Positions 44,475-57,680 are shown, counted from the first letter of the stretch. The stretch: 64,000 bases of DNA from Capsicum annuum (GCF_002878395.1 NW_025841638.1:186001-250000), one strand, 5' to 3'. A program made the numbers and translations. Notes: generated by a model not told the origin, from the sequence alone.

Positions 44475-46421
44475 ACAGCCCAACATCACCCATGTCCACA
44501 ATAATACACAACGCCTTCTAACAAAATCAAAATCAATAAAGTGTCAGGACATTCCCCTGACTCTAATAATGACCATGTTAATATGAGATCTTCAATTCTA
44601 GTCTATGAAATGAAACTGATGACATGACAAGGTCTTCCAGAGAATGGATGCTCACAACTTCACCACAAACGATTGACGAACTAACATGATCCACTAAAAC
44701 AACATAGAAAAGTAGAAGTATCTCCGGTGCCTGTATCGCATGGGGATACAACGTTCGAAGATGGTTAGTAGGTTGAGAACTACCATGTAACTCAGGGGTA
44801 GGGGAAAAAATAATGCCATAAACCACATTTACTAAATCATTCAAGGCAATGGACATAATCATATATATATATATACACACATTTAAACATGTTATTCCGG
44901 GAAATGGAACAAGGCTTAGAATGAAGTAAAACTTTATCCTGGACGATGTAGGTCAACCGTCATAAACAGGCACCTACGGGCAATATGTTTTCAGATCCCC
45001 CTGCTGAAAGGGTCTAGTGTGTATTAGCCGCTTGAACAGGGGTATCAAGGAAGACCGGGGAATGCCTCGACCCTAATTCAGTCTAAGATACAAATATATC
45101 AATTGTGTGAACTATGAACATATGTCATCAAGACCAAACCTCACGCAAACATTAGTTTCCAACATACGTCATCTAATACCCATACCTTAACGGCTTTGCT
45201 GCATAATGCCCATTAATCCCAATTTAAAGCAACTTTTGCATAATCCATTTACTAACCAATGAATAAAGTGCTAAGACAGAATATGGGTATCGTCATACCC
45301 TTACACTTGCAAGCTTATCTCTATGCCATAACAATCACATTAACTTGGGGGAATGCCTCAACCCCTTTTGTTCATTAAATCAAATTATAGACAACAAAGC
45401 TTTCAAAATCTATGTTCATTGTTTAATTGTTGATGCAATGCAATATCATCGGTGAGTATGTCAAACAAATTGGCAATTTCACAATCCAAAGCCATTTACA
45501 CAAGTGGGATGAGGGGACACAATTATTAAAAACCAATTCCAATTTCAAAATACTTATTTTGGGGGAAACCATGACACCTTAGTTCTTCCACCATTCCCAT
45601 TTTACCCATAAGTTCAAAACCACCAACAACACACAGGCAATGCATAATAAATAATGGGAAAAAAATTTAGGAATCAATCATATCAAAACCCTCAATCACA
45701 CAAAACCAACATACATAACCATCCAATAGAACCATTTAAATACATTCTTTCCACAAAGAAATAATTGGGGAACAGTAGCATGCCTTAATTATAAAGAGTT
45801 ATAGAGGGAATTTGCCCTTGAGAGCTCTAATTGATGAACTATTTGGAAAACCTAAGTATTTTGGTTTAGAGAATTTAGAGAGTTTGAGAGTGTTTTTGAC
45901 TGAGTTATGAATGAGAAATAACCCCTTAAAGTGCTTTATAGTCGTGGGGTCTAAGGTAAAAGGAAAATTGACCACAATGCCCTTAATGAATAGACTGAAA
46001 AATCACCGTAAGTCGTTACAGATCACTTTACAACTCGTAGGGTCACCCTATAACTCTTATCGTGTGGTCGTAGGCTGGACAATGTCTAGGATCCCCAAGA
46101 ATAATTTTTCTATGATTTGTACCATATGACTCATACTCAGTTACTATGAATCGCTTAGCCCAATCGTTTTCATAGCAGAAAAATTTTTGGCATCACACTG
46201 GTTTGATTTAAAAAACACCATAAGACTAGTTATGAGACACTACGACTCATAGGATCTAAGTCGTAGTCAGGATAGAAACTCCAGGACAACATACTATCCA
46301 GCCTATGATCTGATCCATAAGACCCATCAAGACTCTCTATGATTCATAAGAGGAGTGGCAGTCTGGGCAGGGAGGATAAAATTTATGAAATTTTCAAGGA
46401 CCAAAAATTCAGGGTGTTACA
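44475..46421 (-). repeat. RE7 3' LTR, outer end missing
   Basis: The plus strand from CATCACCCATGTCCAC near 44484 to TTCAGGGTGTTACA at 46421 parallels 53467-55324. Shared words are GACATTCCC-TGACTCT, TGCCTGTATCGC-TG-GGATAC, and GGAATGCCTCAACCCC. The first ~210 bases of the outer end (TGTCATGACCC ...) are missing. It contains the AT run at 44861-44874. Confidence 0.82.
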
Positions 46422-46456
46422 TTCTCCCCCCTTAGGATCATTCGTCCTGGAATGAT
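46422..46456 (-). promoter_or_regulatory. RE7 polypurine tract with inverted repeat
   Basis: The minus strand reads CATTCCAGGACGAATG, a perfect CATTC-N6-GAATG, then ATCCTAAGGGGGGAGAA and the LTR start TGTAACACCC. This is the same arrangement as in RE6. Confidence 0.8.
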
Positions 46457-46850
46457 GAGATAAGTTTTCCCTTAGCATGGTTTAACACAAACACACCCAC
46501 TCTTACATTTAACAAAGACAAAAAACAAAGATGTCAAGAAAATCAAAAATTTCTTTTACAAAGTCAGAAAACATTTATGCTATGGAATACAAATACCTCT
46601 CACACAATTATTTGTAGCGGGAAAACAGAATATGTATTTGGACTTCATGTCATCTTCGGCTTTCCAAGTAGCTTTTTCATGATTTTGGTTCCTCCATAGA
46701 ACCTTTATGTAAAGTATGTCCTTCGATTTCAATCGGGACTTCCTCATTGGATAACTAATCTGAGACGCCCACACCATCCAAAGGAACAACCAAAGAAGGA
46801 TCACCCACGCATTTCCTCAACATCGACACATGGAAGACAAGTAAAGAAAT
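46457..46850 (-). pseudogene. RE7 chromodomain-type tail of pol
   Basis: The minus-strand frame 46580-46804 contains VLWRNQNHEKATWKAEDDMK and SKYIF, the usual EATWE-EEDMKSKYP end of chromovirus pol. Upstream, residues FTCLPCVDVEEMRG correspond to a frameshifted version of the FHVSMLRKCVGDPS block. The stretch 46457-46579 is untranslated spacer. Confidence 0.8.
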
Positions 46851-47230
46851 CCACATTAATTATTTCCTATTTCTATTTAGGAAAGTAAATCTTTTGAGAC
46901 AACCCACCAGGTCTCAAGTGTTCCGGCTTCAGTTCTTGACAAACCATGCACTTATTCACAAAATTGGCCATATCCTCTTCAGGTTATTCCACTAAAAAAG
47001 TTTTCTTAAGTCATGGAACATCTTCGTAGAACCAGGAAAAATGTTATACCTCTACTCATGAGCTTCGACCAAGATCCTCTCGGACAACCCATCAACATCG
47101 GGAAAACACAACCTCTTTGGTACCTCAAGATACCATTACCACAAATATTAAAGGCCATTACCTTATGGTGACCCATATCATCCATGACCCACATAAATTA
47201 GGATCCAAAACCCATTTCTCTATCACCTCA
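46851..47230 (-). pseudogene. RE7 integrase zinc finger remnant; catalytic core deleted
   Basis: The minus strand shows an H2C2-type segment (YHVYRF-like start, EDMANFVNKCMVCQELKPEH, then LRPGGLSQKI). It passes straight into the chromodomain-proximal sequence near 46845. The DDE core (about 150 residues in intact integrases) is absent, the same loss as in RE3. Confidence 0.75.
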
Positions 47231-47840
47231 GCACACATAAATGACTTCACTACCTCTTGCACCATCACACCACCGTCCTCAAAGTCCAAGAGATGAACTC
47301 CAAAAATAGCCAAACGGTGAATATACTTCACCAACTCTCACTTTTCCTTATCCACATAAGATAAGCTTCCAATAAATAACCTACTAAGAGCCTTAATAAT
47401 CCCATTATCCTTACCTGGATGGCAGTAAAGACTCATATCATAGTCTTTGAGCAACTCAATCCATCTCCTTTTCATGAGATTCATCTCCATCTGGGGAAAC
47501 ATATATTGCAAACACTTATGGTCTTAGAATGTATCAACATGAACTCCATACGAATAATGACACAAAATTTTCAAAGCAAAGACCACAACCAACTACTCTA
47601 AGTCATTTATTGGATAGTTTATGCCCCTTTAGCTACCTAGAAGAATAAGCAACCACCTTACCATGTTGCATCAACACATAACCCAGTCTCTTCCGAGATA
47701 CATCACCATAAACAACAAAACCATCAGTACCCTCGGACAAGGTCAAAATCAGAGTAAAAGTTAACTTATCTTTAAACTTTGAAAAACTACCTTTGCAAGC
47801 ATCACAACATAAGAACTTTAACTTCTTCTCAGTCAACTTA
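47231..47840 (-). pseudogene. RE7 RNase H and linker remnant
   Basis: The minus-strand frame 47633-47836 has [40 protein letters not shown] and SSR. It continues with NDLE, VVVFALKIL and DHKCLQYMF. Then come [20 protein letters not shown] and YCHPGKDNGI, and a linker with LVKYIHRLAIFGVHLLDFED. The wording closely parallels RE2. Confidence 0.85.
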
Positions 47841-48227
47841 GTAATTGGGTAGCAACAGAAGAAAAATATTCCACAAACCTCCTATAGTAATTGGCTAAAC
47901 CTAAGAAGCTTCAAATATCAGTTAGAGTCATGGGTCTAGGCCACTTCTTAACCACTTCAACTTTTTGTGGATCCACTATGACCCCTTCAGTAGAAAAAAC
48001 ATAATGCAGATAGGTCACATCATTTAACCAAAACTCATATTTAGAGAACTTCACATACAACCACTGATCTTTCAAGGTTTACAACACAAGGTAGAGGTGA
48101 TCAGCATGATCTATCTCACTCTTGGAATACACAAAAATATCATCAATAAACACAATGCAGAACAAATCTAAGAACTGAGGGAATACCCAGTTCATAATAT
48201 CCATATGCAACAAGTGCATTTGTCAAC
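47841..48227 (-). pseudogene. RE7 reverse transcriptase, C-terminal part (after solo LTR)
   Basis: The minus strand starts LTNALVAYG right at the insertion point. It then shows [16 protein letters not shown] (catalytic box intact, near 48125-48160) and YEFWLNDVTYLHYVFSTEGV. IVDPQKVEVVKKWPRPMTLT follows with SFLGLANYYRRFVEYFSS. The LTN block directly continues FEFSVISFG from the other side of the solo LTR. Confidence 0.85.
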
Positions 48228-51200
48228 TGTAACACCCCGATTCCCGAGGACCAAAATGCCCTATAGTGCTTATGATCTCGAAGGACCATAAGCTAGACCT
48301 TTTTCTGATATCTGTACCTGTTCACTGCATGATATAATAAAATACATACAAAAATTGGCTAACACTTGCCATAAGGTTCAAACATCTAGAAATATGCAAT
48401 ACCTTAAACCACACACTAATACATCTATCTAAAAAGCCTTTACACTGCCTGAACTAAGGCGTTGAAGGGATAATTTCCCCAACTAACTCTGTCTACTAAA
48501 ATCAAATACTGTAATAATAATATCCTTGGATGATGAGGACTCACTGCTGCACCCACTGCTGCTATACAAGTGACTTCTAAGATGCTCTAAGTTTCACTCC
48601 TCTGAACCTATGGTGCCCAAAAATAAAAGAACACCATAGCGCGAATGCGCCAGTACTAAGATGTACTTAGTATACAAGCAGGGAAGGCTAAATGCAAGGG
48701 CTTATGCATGAACATTTAATCAACAAAATAATCATGAGAATAATGAATGAGTACATATATATGAATGCACAGTTCACAACCACTATAATAATTATAGCGA
48801 CTCCAGATACCACAGCTCGAATACCACTTTACTGTCCTCGGAACTCACTACTATACGGGGGTACTGTATTACTTAATCACAGGATACCAACACTGATCAA
48901 TCAAATACACTCACACCCCTGACTCCTGAAGATCTATACTTATACAAAAACTGTGGGAAGTAGTTACATAACTCACCATGACTCCTCATAAGCAACTGAA
49001 TATGTGGGGCATGCAATAATTTGAATAATATCTTTGATTTCGTAAAATATGCGTACGAAAAATAAAGACTCACATGGATTGAATTTCATTCTCCATACTT
49101 CTCATAATATTATAGAGAGGAAAACATAAGTAAAATCCCATAAATCATCATAAAATCATCAATATTCATCATAAATTCTCATGACTCATCATAGACAACC
49201 AAACTCATCAACTCAAGACTTGGAGCGACTCGATAGTTCAAGAAACATACTGTTATGGACAGGGGAGTTTCCTATAACTTAAAACACCACATGAGCCTCA
49301 TGGAATACCAATGTTTGCCCTCCTAGGGAGAGCACTCCCATTGGCGGAAGTGTTGTACTCTTGCCAGGGAGTAAAACCTTAAAGCTTTCATAATAATAAT
49401 TCGGCTCTCTGGCCAACAATATCATCATCAACAACCCTATGGTGGCAATAGGTTTGGGGAAATACCAAATTTCTCTCTCGGTGCTAAGTAATACTCCCCG
49501 ACTAACTCAGAAAGCATTAGGAAATCCACCACAACACCACAAGGGTCTATCATAAAGACCAAATCAAATCTCTTTCTCATTTATCAAATCATATCAATTT
49601 GAGGATTCCTAACTCAACACATTTTAGATCAAAATATTTTAATTTTCCTCAACATCAACATGGTATCAATAACACAGCATTTCATCTCTGCGAGCTTAAA
49701 ATCAATATAAATCATCCAGAATCTGCGGATGCAAATCAACATTCTCAAATGATCATTCTTTCATTCCAATATTCAAATCATGACAATAGCTTTTGAAAAG
49801 CATTTAAGATCTTCAAATCATAGTAAAACTTTGTATGTCGTAATGTAACTCAAATCATGGATCTTATATCAAGAATCCTCAAAAAAATAATTTCATAGTA
49901 GTGGTATGCAATTTATGGCATAAAATCTCAATTCAAGAAAACAAGATAATAAGGTTATTATATATACCAATATTGGATGATTCAAAGTTCCATAAATCAT
50001 ATCTTGAAAACACTTGAAATATCAACTCATGGTAGAAATATGAAATTCACCATATCAAATCATAACTTGGGAATAATAAAGTAATCATGTACATCAAAGC
50101 TTAAACAATTTATATTTTTCAGAACCTCATAATTCGTTGTTAAAACATCTTTGGTATTTATCCACTTTACAAAATCATGAAATTCCAATGATAAAATCAA
50201 TTCTTTGGGCACAAGAATGAAAAGATATTCTTTTTCAAAACCCCATATACTAAGTTCTCACGGAATTCATGTTAAGTTATCAAATCATCGGAAATTCTTC
50301 GATCGTAGCACGACTAAGATTATCGTGGAACTGACTCAGCTCTAGACCAGCAGACTATTTCGGGCAAACGTACCCCCAGCAACCAATAACATAAGTAATA
50401 TGTAGTATACAACAACGCATACTGACATGCCCACAGGCCATCATGCACCATGCATTCATTAACACCTCACACCAATCATTTGAAGATCATATTCATATAC
50501 AAGTATTGGGATCTCATACCATTACATCGTAGATCATTCAACAAGGATGCATATGGTTAAGAAAGAATACAACATAACATAGTTCATCCAATCAGGATAC
50601 ACACAAATAACATACATTCAACACATCATGGTTCACTTCTTAAGGTTCTTTCCTTTAAGATCTTGATATATGCAATTCAACCCATAATTAGACATTTCAT
50701 GCTTAGTGTGGCCTAATGGCCTTACCATTTCCCTCAAGCATCATAGTAAACACGTAGCATGCAAGTATGGTATGAACTCATCACTTCGATCACAAGGGGT
50801 CATAAGATCCATTCTTCTTCAACTAGGCATTTCTACAATTACCTTACATGCACCATTTAGGCATAGGTCAATATGAACAATTACATGTGCTACAACACCA
50901 TCATTCATCTTAATTCTACCAACTAAATCCCTCGTTCGCACTTACAACCATATCATAAGCCTTCCATACAACATCTCCAATTTTAAACAATAACATGGAG
51001 TTCATGTTGAACGTATACATAAAAAGTAGTCTAGTAATTTAGAACTTATTATATCCTAAGAACGTAAATTTATAGCCTCTTAGAAAATTCCACAAACACC
51101 TTACATGAACTTTTAGGCATTGTTGAATTCATCAAATTCTCATGTTTTTCGCCACCCCGTATATCTCATCCAACACACATAATCATCACATGCATGTATC

Positions 51201-51553
51201 AACCAACATACACCATCACCACACACATATATATATATATCAACCAACATGAATAATCATCATATATATATATATATATATATATATCAAGTAACATACA
51301 TAATCCTCATATATATCTCAACCATCAAATATCAATAAACATATATATATATACACATCATCAAAGTCTAGAATATATATATATATACATAACATGAACT
51401 TTCAAAAAGGGATTCGTGGACTCTATGGACGGAAGGAGTCCATAGATAAACACTTGCATACCTTAGATTTTGTGGCCGGAAGAGTGACGGAAGAAATTTT
51501 TCAATCAAAGCCTCCAATTAATTTTCCCCAATTCAAAACCCTAACCCTAACTT

Positions 51554-51589
<36 letters not shown>

Positions 51590-52139
51590 CATATAAGAGA
51601 AATGAGAGAAAATAATACAAGTTCTCAGCTGAATAGGGTGTTTATGGAGGTTTCAAAGAGTGGTGAAAGACCAAAATGCCCCTAAGAAACAAATAAAATC
51701 CCAATCTGTCCTTCAGTAATCTATCTGGTAGGCTGAAGGAAATTGGCCATAACTGTTTACTCCGATATCCAAGTTGGACGAAACCAATTTTATTGGAAAT
51801 AAGAATCTCAGGGCTTTCTGTTGATATATAGCAGATCACATAGTTCATTATGTACAAGGAGTTATGATTGTTTGAAGTTAACCAAAAAAATCTCCTGGCT
51901 GCAGTATTTTTTTCCTGCACATTTTACTGTTCACAGTTCGATCGGAATGGTCGTAACTCATCGCTTGAGTGTCTGTTTTGGGTGATACACATATCGCTGG
52001 AAAGCTTATTCGATGATCTACAAAATGGTGGGTTGAAATACAAGAAATAACACACAGAAAAATTATAAATCATTCTTGAAGATAGGATCCAATACGTTTA
52101 CGCACAAAATTTTGACGAAAATTTTTCCGGCGTATTACA
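48228..52139 (-). mobile_element. Solo LTR (3912 bp) inserted in RE7 RT, with perfect TSD TCAAC
   Basis: Plus-strand ends TGTAACACCCCGATTCC and CGGCGTATTACA. TCAAC is present on both sides (48223-48227 and 52140-52144). No PBS, polypurine tract or pol belongs to it, and the RE7 RT reads on across it, so it is a solo LTR left by LTR-LTR recombination. Orientation is minus, judged from the plus-oriented relative at 62391-64000, with which it shares CATTCTTGTGCCCAAAGAAT and the leader. It holds the hairpin (48521-48544) and long TA tracts. At 3.9 kb it is a long LTR. Confidence 0.92.
51227..51600. repeat. Cluster of TA microsatellites at the LTR promoter region
   Basis: Runs of (TA)n at 51227-51240, 51261-51287, 51341-51352, 51374-51386 and 51555-51594. 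The last lies just upstream (minus strand) of the AGTTAGGGTTAGGGTTTTG leader, where the plus-oriented relative has a single TA run (62901-62919) just before its leader. The TATA element of this LTR has probably expanded into microsatellites. Confidence 0.85.
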
Positions 52140-52800
52140 TCAACCCAAAAGATATGACTGAGAACTCAAAAGATCTATACTAGTTACAGAAGTCAGTCTT
52201 AGGGATATCCTCCTCCTTAATCTTCAATTGATGATAACCCAACCAGAGGTCAATCTTATAGAAATACTTAGCACTCTAAAATTTGTCAAGCAAATCATTA
52301 ATCCCAGGAAGTAGATACTTATTTTTCACAATCACCCTATTCAACTGGCGGTAGTTTATACACATCCAATGGGACCCATCTTTCTTACGCATGAAAAAAA
52401 ATTGGAGTACCACATGGAGATACACTAGGATGTATAAAACCCTTATCAAGAACATCCTTCAACTTCTCCTTAAGTTCTTTCAACTCAGCTAGAGCCATTC
52501 TACAGGTAGGGATTGAGATAGGACGAGTGTTCAGAAAATAATCAACCCTAAAATAAATCTCCCTATAAGGAGAAACACTAAAAGGACAATTAGGAAAAGC
52601 CTTGGAAAATTCACAGACCACAGGGACAGGTAACAAGAAAGGAACTTTGGATCTAGAATACTTAATATGCACAAGCTGGTAGAGACATCCCTTAGAAACT
52701 AATATTCGAGCTCTAATATAAGAAATAAACCTTACCTTGGGCACCATGGAACTACCTTCCCACTCAACCACTAGCTCATTTGAGAATTGGAAATGATGTT
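52140..52800 (-). pseudogene. RE7 reverse transcriptase, N-terminal part
   Basis: The minus-strand frame 52385-52771 has VEWEGSSMVPKVRFISYIRA, KGCLYQLVHI, FSKAFPNCPFSVSPYREIYF, and [20 protein letters not shown] with [14 protein letters not shown]. It goes on with [56 protein letters not shown], and FEFSVISFG at the insertion site. Its partner lies at 47841-48227. Confidence 0.88.
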
Positions 52801-53242
52801 ACCAACTAGGTCAAAAGATGAATAGAACAACAAAATTCAGCATCAGTAATTTCTCTTAAAGATGACTGAGCAGGAATATTACCTGCGGGCGAAAGATGTA
52901 TAGGGATTGATAGAACTACATCAAGGTCATCAGAAGCAGTGACCCTAGACAGGGTCTGAACTACTTGAGTAGCACAAGCCCCATCCATATTACCCTTAAG
53001 CAGGATAGAGGAATTTATACAAACATCATATTTTCTTGGAGACGTGATCTAAAAAGCAAACAAATGGAAATTAGAGGAGATGTCAAGACCATATACTCTA
53101 CAACCTGATAGTAGATCACGACAAAGGAAAACATTCATAAATGCTTTGTAGACTCTTTTTTTAAAAGTGTGGCATGCTACACAATGATAAAAGAGACTCT
53201 ACTTGACACGGATTTCTTGAAACCCAGTGACACTAAACCTAG
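52801..53242 (-). other. RE7 leader and unrecognised pol/gag junction
   Basis: Next to the PBS, the minus strand carries the AAGTAGAGTCTCTTTTATC leader and TGTAGCATGCCACAC, as in the RE4 leader. Beyond it an open frame (52806-52988) reads MDGACATQVVQTLSRV and SIPIHLSPAGNIPAQSSL, which I cannot place in Gag or protease. Most of gag and the protease active site are missing. Confidence 0.5.
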
Positions 53243-53254
53243 GCTTAGATACAA
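53243..53254 (-). other. RE7 primer binding site
   Basis: Minus strand TTGTATCTAAGC, nine of twelve matches to TGGTATCAGAGC, four bases from the LTR end TGACA. The following CTAGG is also typical. It sets the element orientation as minus. Confidence 0.7.
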
Positions 53255-53258
53255 ACTT

Positions 53259-55324
53259 TGTCATGACCCAAACTAGGTTTTTTCCATGACGGGTATCTCA
53301 AGTCCAAAAAGGACTGGACACCACTCTCTAAACCTAGCCAAACAGAACACAATACCCCCAACAACGGATAAATTTTGAATATATGACCAAATAGCATAAG
53401 ATAACCTCAAAGAATTTAAGACATGTCTATAATCGACAATCAATATACAACCAAACCAACCAACCATCATCACCCAAGTGAACAATAATCCACAAAGTCT
53501 TTTGAAAAAACCTAAAATAATAAAATACAAGGACATTCCCGTGACTCTCACAATGACAATTTTAACATAAAATATTAAATTTTAGTCTATGAAAGTAAAT
53601 TAATGAAATGTCCAAGTGTTTTAGGGAATGGAAGATCACCACTTCACCACCAATGACTGACAAATTGAGCTGATCCACCTAACAATACGTAGAAATATAA
53701 AAGTATCTCTGGTGCCTGTATCGCGTGAGGATACAAGATCCAAAAATGGTTTGTGGGTTAAGAACTAACATGTAACTCAGGTGTAGGGGATAAAATAATG
53801 CCATAAATCATATTTTCAAAATCATTAAAGCTAATGAATATAATCATATATATATATACACATTTAAAAATGTCATGCCTGGAAAGGGAATTAGCCTTAG
53901 CATGAAGTAAAACTTTATCTTAGACTATGTAATTCTACCATCATAAATAGGTATCCAAGGGTAACATGGGTTTGGCCTCCCTACTAAAAGGGGCCCAATC
54001 CATGTTAGTATCACACATTAGAGATATAAAGGAATACCAAAGTATACCCCAATCTCACGTCACTCCAAGACATAATTATATCAATAGTGTGAACTATGCA
54101 CATAGGTCATCAAGACCAAACCTCATGTCAGCAAGCATGAGTTTCCAGCGTAAATAATCCAAGACCCACACCTTCATGGTTTCACTACATAAACACCATT
54201 AATACTAATTTAAAGCAAATTTCGCATAACCCATTCATTAACCAATGAACTACCATTCAGACACACCATCATACCCTTACACTTGCAAGCTATGCCATAA
54301 CAATCACCATAAATTAGGGGAATGCCTCAACCCCTTTTGTTCATTAAATAAAATTATAGCCAATAAGGCTTTCAAATCCATGTTCATTGTTTAATCATTA
54401 CTGCAATGGGTTGAGGGGAAACAATTATTCAAAACCAATTCTAATTTCAAAATACCAATATTACGGGAAACCATGACTTGTTCATCCATTATTCCTATGC
54501 ACCCCATAAGTTCCAAACCACGAATAAAGCATAGTCAATGCATAATAAATCACGGGAAACCACTTTAACAATCAACCATATAAAAACCCTCAACAGCATC
54601 AAAACCCATATTACAAACCATCCAATTAAACCATTTAAATAAATTATTTTCATAAAGTAATAATTGGAGAAAAGAAACATGCCTGAAATATCAAGAGTTG
54701 TGGACGGAATTTTCCCTTGATAGCTCTGATTAATGAATTTTTTTGAAACCCTAAGTATCTTGATTGAGAGAATTTAGAGAGTTTGAGAGTGTTTCTGATT
54801 GATTTATGAATAAGAAATAACCCCTTAAGAAAAATTATGGTCGTGGGGTCTAAGTAATAAAAAAAGGAAATTGACCATAATTCCCTTAAAGAAAGGACTT
54901 AAAATCACCGCCTGCCATTATGGGTGCTCTTACAACTCATAGGATCACTCTATAACTCTTATCATTTGGTCATACGCTGGATAGTGTCTAGGATCCCCAA
55001 CACTGACTAGGATATATGTCGTACCATACCACTTGTACTCAGTCATTACAACTTATTTGGCCTATTCATTGTCAAAGAAGAACTAATTTGGGCATCATAC
55101 TAATTTGGTTATGGATGACAACGTATGACTCATCATGAGACCCTATGATTCGTAGGGTCTAGGTCATATTCAAGACAGAAACTCCAGCCCAGCATACTTC
55201 CCAGGCTATAATTAGGTCCATAAAAGCCGTCAAGACTCTCTAATACTTATAAGGGAAGTCACAGTCTAGGCAGTGTGGATAAAATTTTTGAAATTTTCAA
55301 GGACAAAAAATATGAAGTATTATA
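53259..55324 (-). repeat. RE7 5' LTR (2066 bp)
   Basis: The plus strand starts TGTCATGACCCAAAC and ends GAAGTATTATA. It is repeated in direct orientation at 44475-46421. Landmarks: GGTATCTCAAGTCC, TGTATCGCGTGAGGATAC near 53717, AT run 53846-53857, GGGGAATGCCTCAACCCC near 54318, and TTGAAACCCTAAG near 54743. The outer TGTAA is changed to TATAA. Confidence 0.85.
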
Positions 55325-57680
55325 GTCAATCATCAAAACATGAATACAATAAAGAGAGGCCTAAACTTATAATTTTGTCCCCTTTCGATGATGAAAAATA
55401 CAGACTCACAAACCTTCTTTCATTAGCATATATTATATCAAAAGTTCCAACTTTCACCATGTTCCTCAAGACTTTATTTCTAATTCCTTCTATTTAATGA
55501 TCTATGTATTTGGTGAAAATAGGAGGGAAAGCTTGAATATTTCCTATTGATTGAGGTTTGAGTGTCTTGATGCTACTCTAATACTATGCCATAAATATTC
55601 CTACGTAGAGTAAAACTACCAGTTGTATTGTTGACTACCAAAAAGTTGAACGACTGATGCACTTGGTCCCTTTATTTGGTTTTTCATCTATCAAAACTAT
55701 ATGTAAAATAATTTTCCCTTTATGATGATGACATCCCAATAACCAATATATCATAAGGTTCATAGAGTCTTTCTAATATTGATTTTAATCCCTTCTTTAG
55801 TTTCTCCTACCAGCTAGGAGTATTAACTCCCTCATTAGTTCTCCTCATCATCAACATATCCTATATTAGTTTTATCTATCATCAAGATCTCTTGATAATA
55901 TTTTTTTATTTCATTTCTTATCTCTTTATGTGTTTTTTCAATCATCTTAACCAAGAATAAGTTTTTCAATCATTAAAACTAAGAATAAGACATTGTACCC
56001 CTTTTTCAAAATATAAAATTAATTCGGGAGTGGACGCAGTTTAGGATGTTCTCCTTGATGCTAACACTTATTTAAGCCCTTATTTGTGTTTCCTCTGTCA
56101 CTATACTTGTTCTCTTATCCGTTTTGTCTATTCACTATAGTATGATTTCACAACTAGTTCTTCACTCATAAGGCTTTACCCTTTTGGCATTATTAAAAAG
56201 ATTAACTACAAACCAGGTAAATTAAATTATTTCATGTTAACTCATGTCCACAGTAGAAACATCAACATGAATAGAGAACTAAAAAAAATGGATCAAGAAA
56301 TAGGCAAACACTAGGAAACACAAGATGTAGTAATAAGGTAGTTAAGCTAATAGTATAGATGGAGTAGTAAAATATTGCAAACTATGTGCCACGACTAATC
56401 ATCACAACGTTTAGATAACAAGAATTAACAGATAAGCAGATAAGGGTTCCAGGTATTGGATTTAGAGATATGCTTAACAACCACAGTCAAGCGATGATTA
56501 ACTTTAGAATGAGCTTTAATGAGCTTGTAAATTAATTCAAAAATTCAGTTGGTCAGTTGAGTATTTTATATTTTAAAAGCACCACGGCGCCAGGTCCTTC
56601 ACATGTTACTGAGGAATCTAGTTGGAAGACTAAATTTAGTTAAGTGAACTAGGCATTCCTTTTTTTAGTAGAGCAAAAATACTTGATCCACTTTTGAAAT
56701 CTCTCATTCCTAGAAGAAAATAGATCTGACACTACTGAGTGACATGTCACGCATTCTTTCTTCTTAATGATTTAACAATCCTCCATGGTGCTAATGGTGA
56801 ACATTTTTTTTTGGTCAATGTAACCCATCTTTAAGCGGTACTTTAAAAATTAAGAAGAATTCAAGAGAGAAGTCCATTCTTATGATTCTTATCATTTACC
56901 GACAAGATGTTTGAATAATTTTCTCTACTAATATGTAGCCATTTGTTACACAACTTTCAACTAATTTCCCAAAATCTAGTGCATCCCCAAAAAGAATTCT
57001 TCACATTAACTTTTTCCATAGATGGTCACGTTACTATGTCTCTAGTTCTGGTCTTCTATTAAAGAAGGTATTTCCCGTGCAATAGTGATAGATGCACCTT
57101 AAGATTCCTTCAAAGAGATTAGTAAAGAAGAGTTTGTTTGGGACACTTATGAGAATAAAATTAATTGCTAAGAAGAGTTGATAAGGGTTTGAAAGAAATT
57201 GTTTGAATAGAAATAGACATTTTGAAATAATGGGAATAACTGGGATATGTGATTAAATATGGAGCAATAAAGTAGAGAGAATAAGAAATATCTTAAATTG
57301 AAGTGCATGTTACATTTTGAACTTTCATATGTAATGTAAGCTAGACTAATCTCTGAGAGAGCTAGGCCCATCTATGAAGTCTCAATTCTTTCCATAGATT
57401 TACCTTGTCCTTTTTTCTTTTATTTTTGTCCTTCTCTACCATTTATATTTACCTATACAGGATGAGGCTAATCTATACGTGATTAAAAATACATTCACTT
57501 TGATACCTATAATTAAATTTCTATACAATTAGGAGATATACAAGTGCTATAGGGATTCAATTAAATTTCTTTAGCCCAAGCTCCCATGGATTCTTATCAA
57601 ACCATTCCCTTCTATGTGGTTTGGTTAACATTTAAATAATTTAATCCTCTATATTGTAATTAATCATGAAAATACAACCC
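55325..57680. other. 2.4-kb stretch without similarity to the rest of the window
   Basis: AT-rich DNA with short open frames only (for example 55273-55497 and 57168-57371 minus), none with a motif I recognise. There is a small local duplication near 55937-55990 (TTTTTCAATCAT ... AAGAATAAG twice). It could be original host intergenic DNA, part of a degenerate element not represented elsewhere here, or the inner part of a non-autonomous element. Confidence 0.4.

Larger units (their letters stand above)
44475..55324 (-). mobile_element. RE7: minus-strand Ty3/gypsy element split by a solo LTR
   Basis: The right end has a 5' LTR (53259-55324) with a PBS on its left, and pol runs leftwards. The left end has a polypurine tract and 3' LTR (44475-46421). 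Removing the 3912-base solo LTR in its RT leaves 6938 bases. Gag is nearly absent, and the integrase catalytic core is deleted. The LTR family is the same as in RE2 and RE4. The 3' LTR lacks about 210 bases at its outer end, so no target duplication can be checked. Confidence 0.82.

Noticed and set aside
51868..52050. Antisense open frames at the start of the 3.9-kb solo LTR
   Set aside because: Their positions match LTR sequence shared with 62391-62560, where the frames are not conserved.
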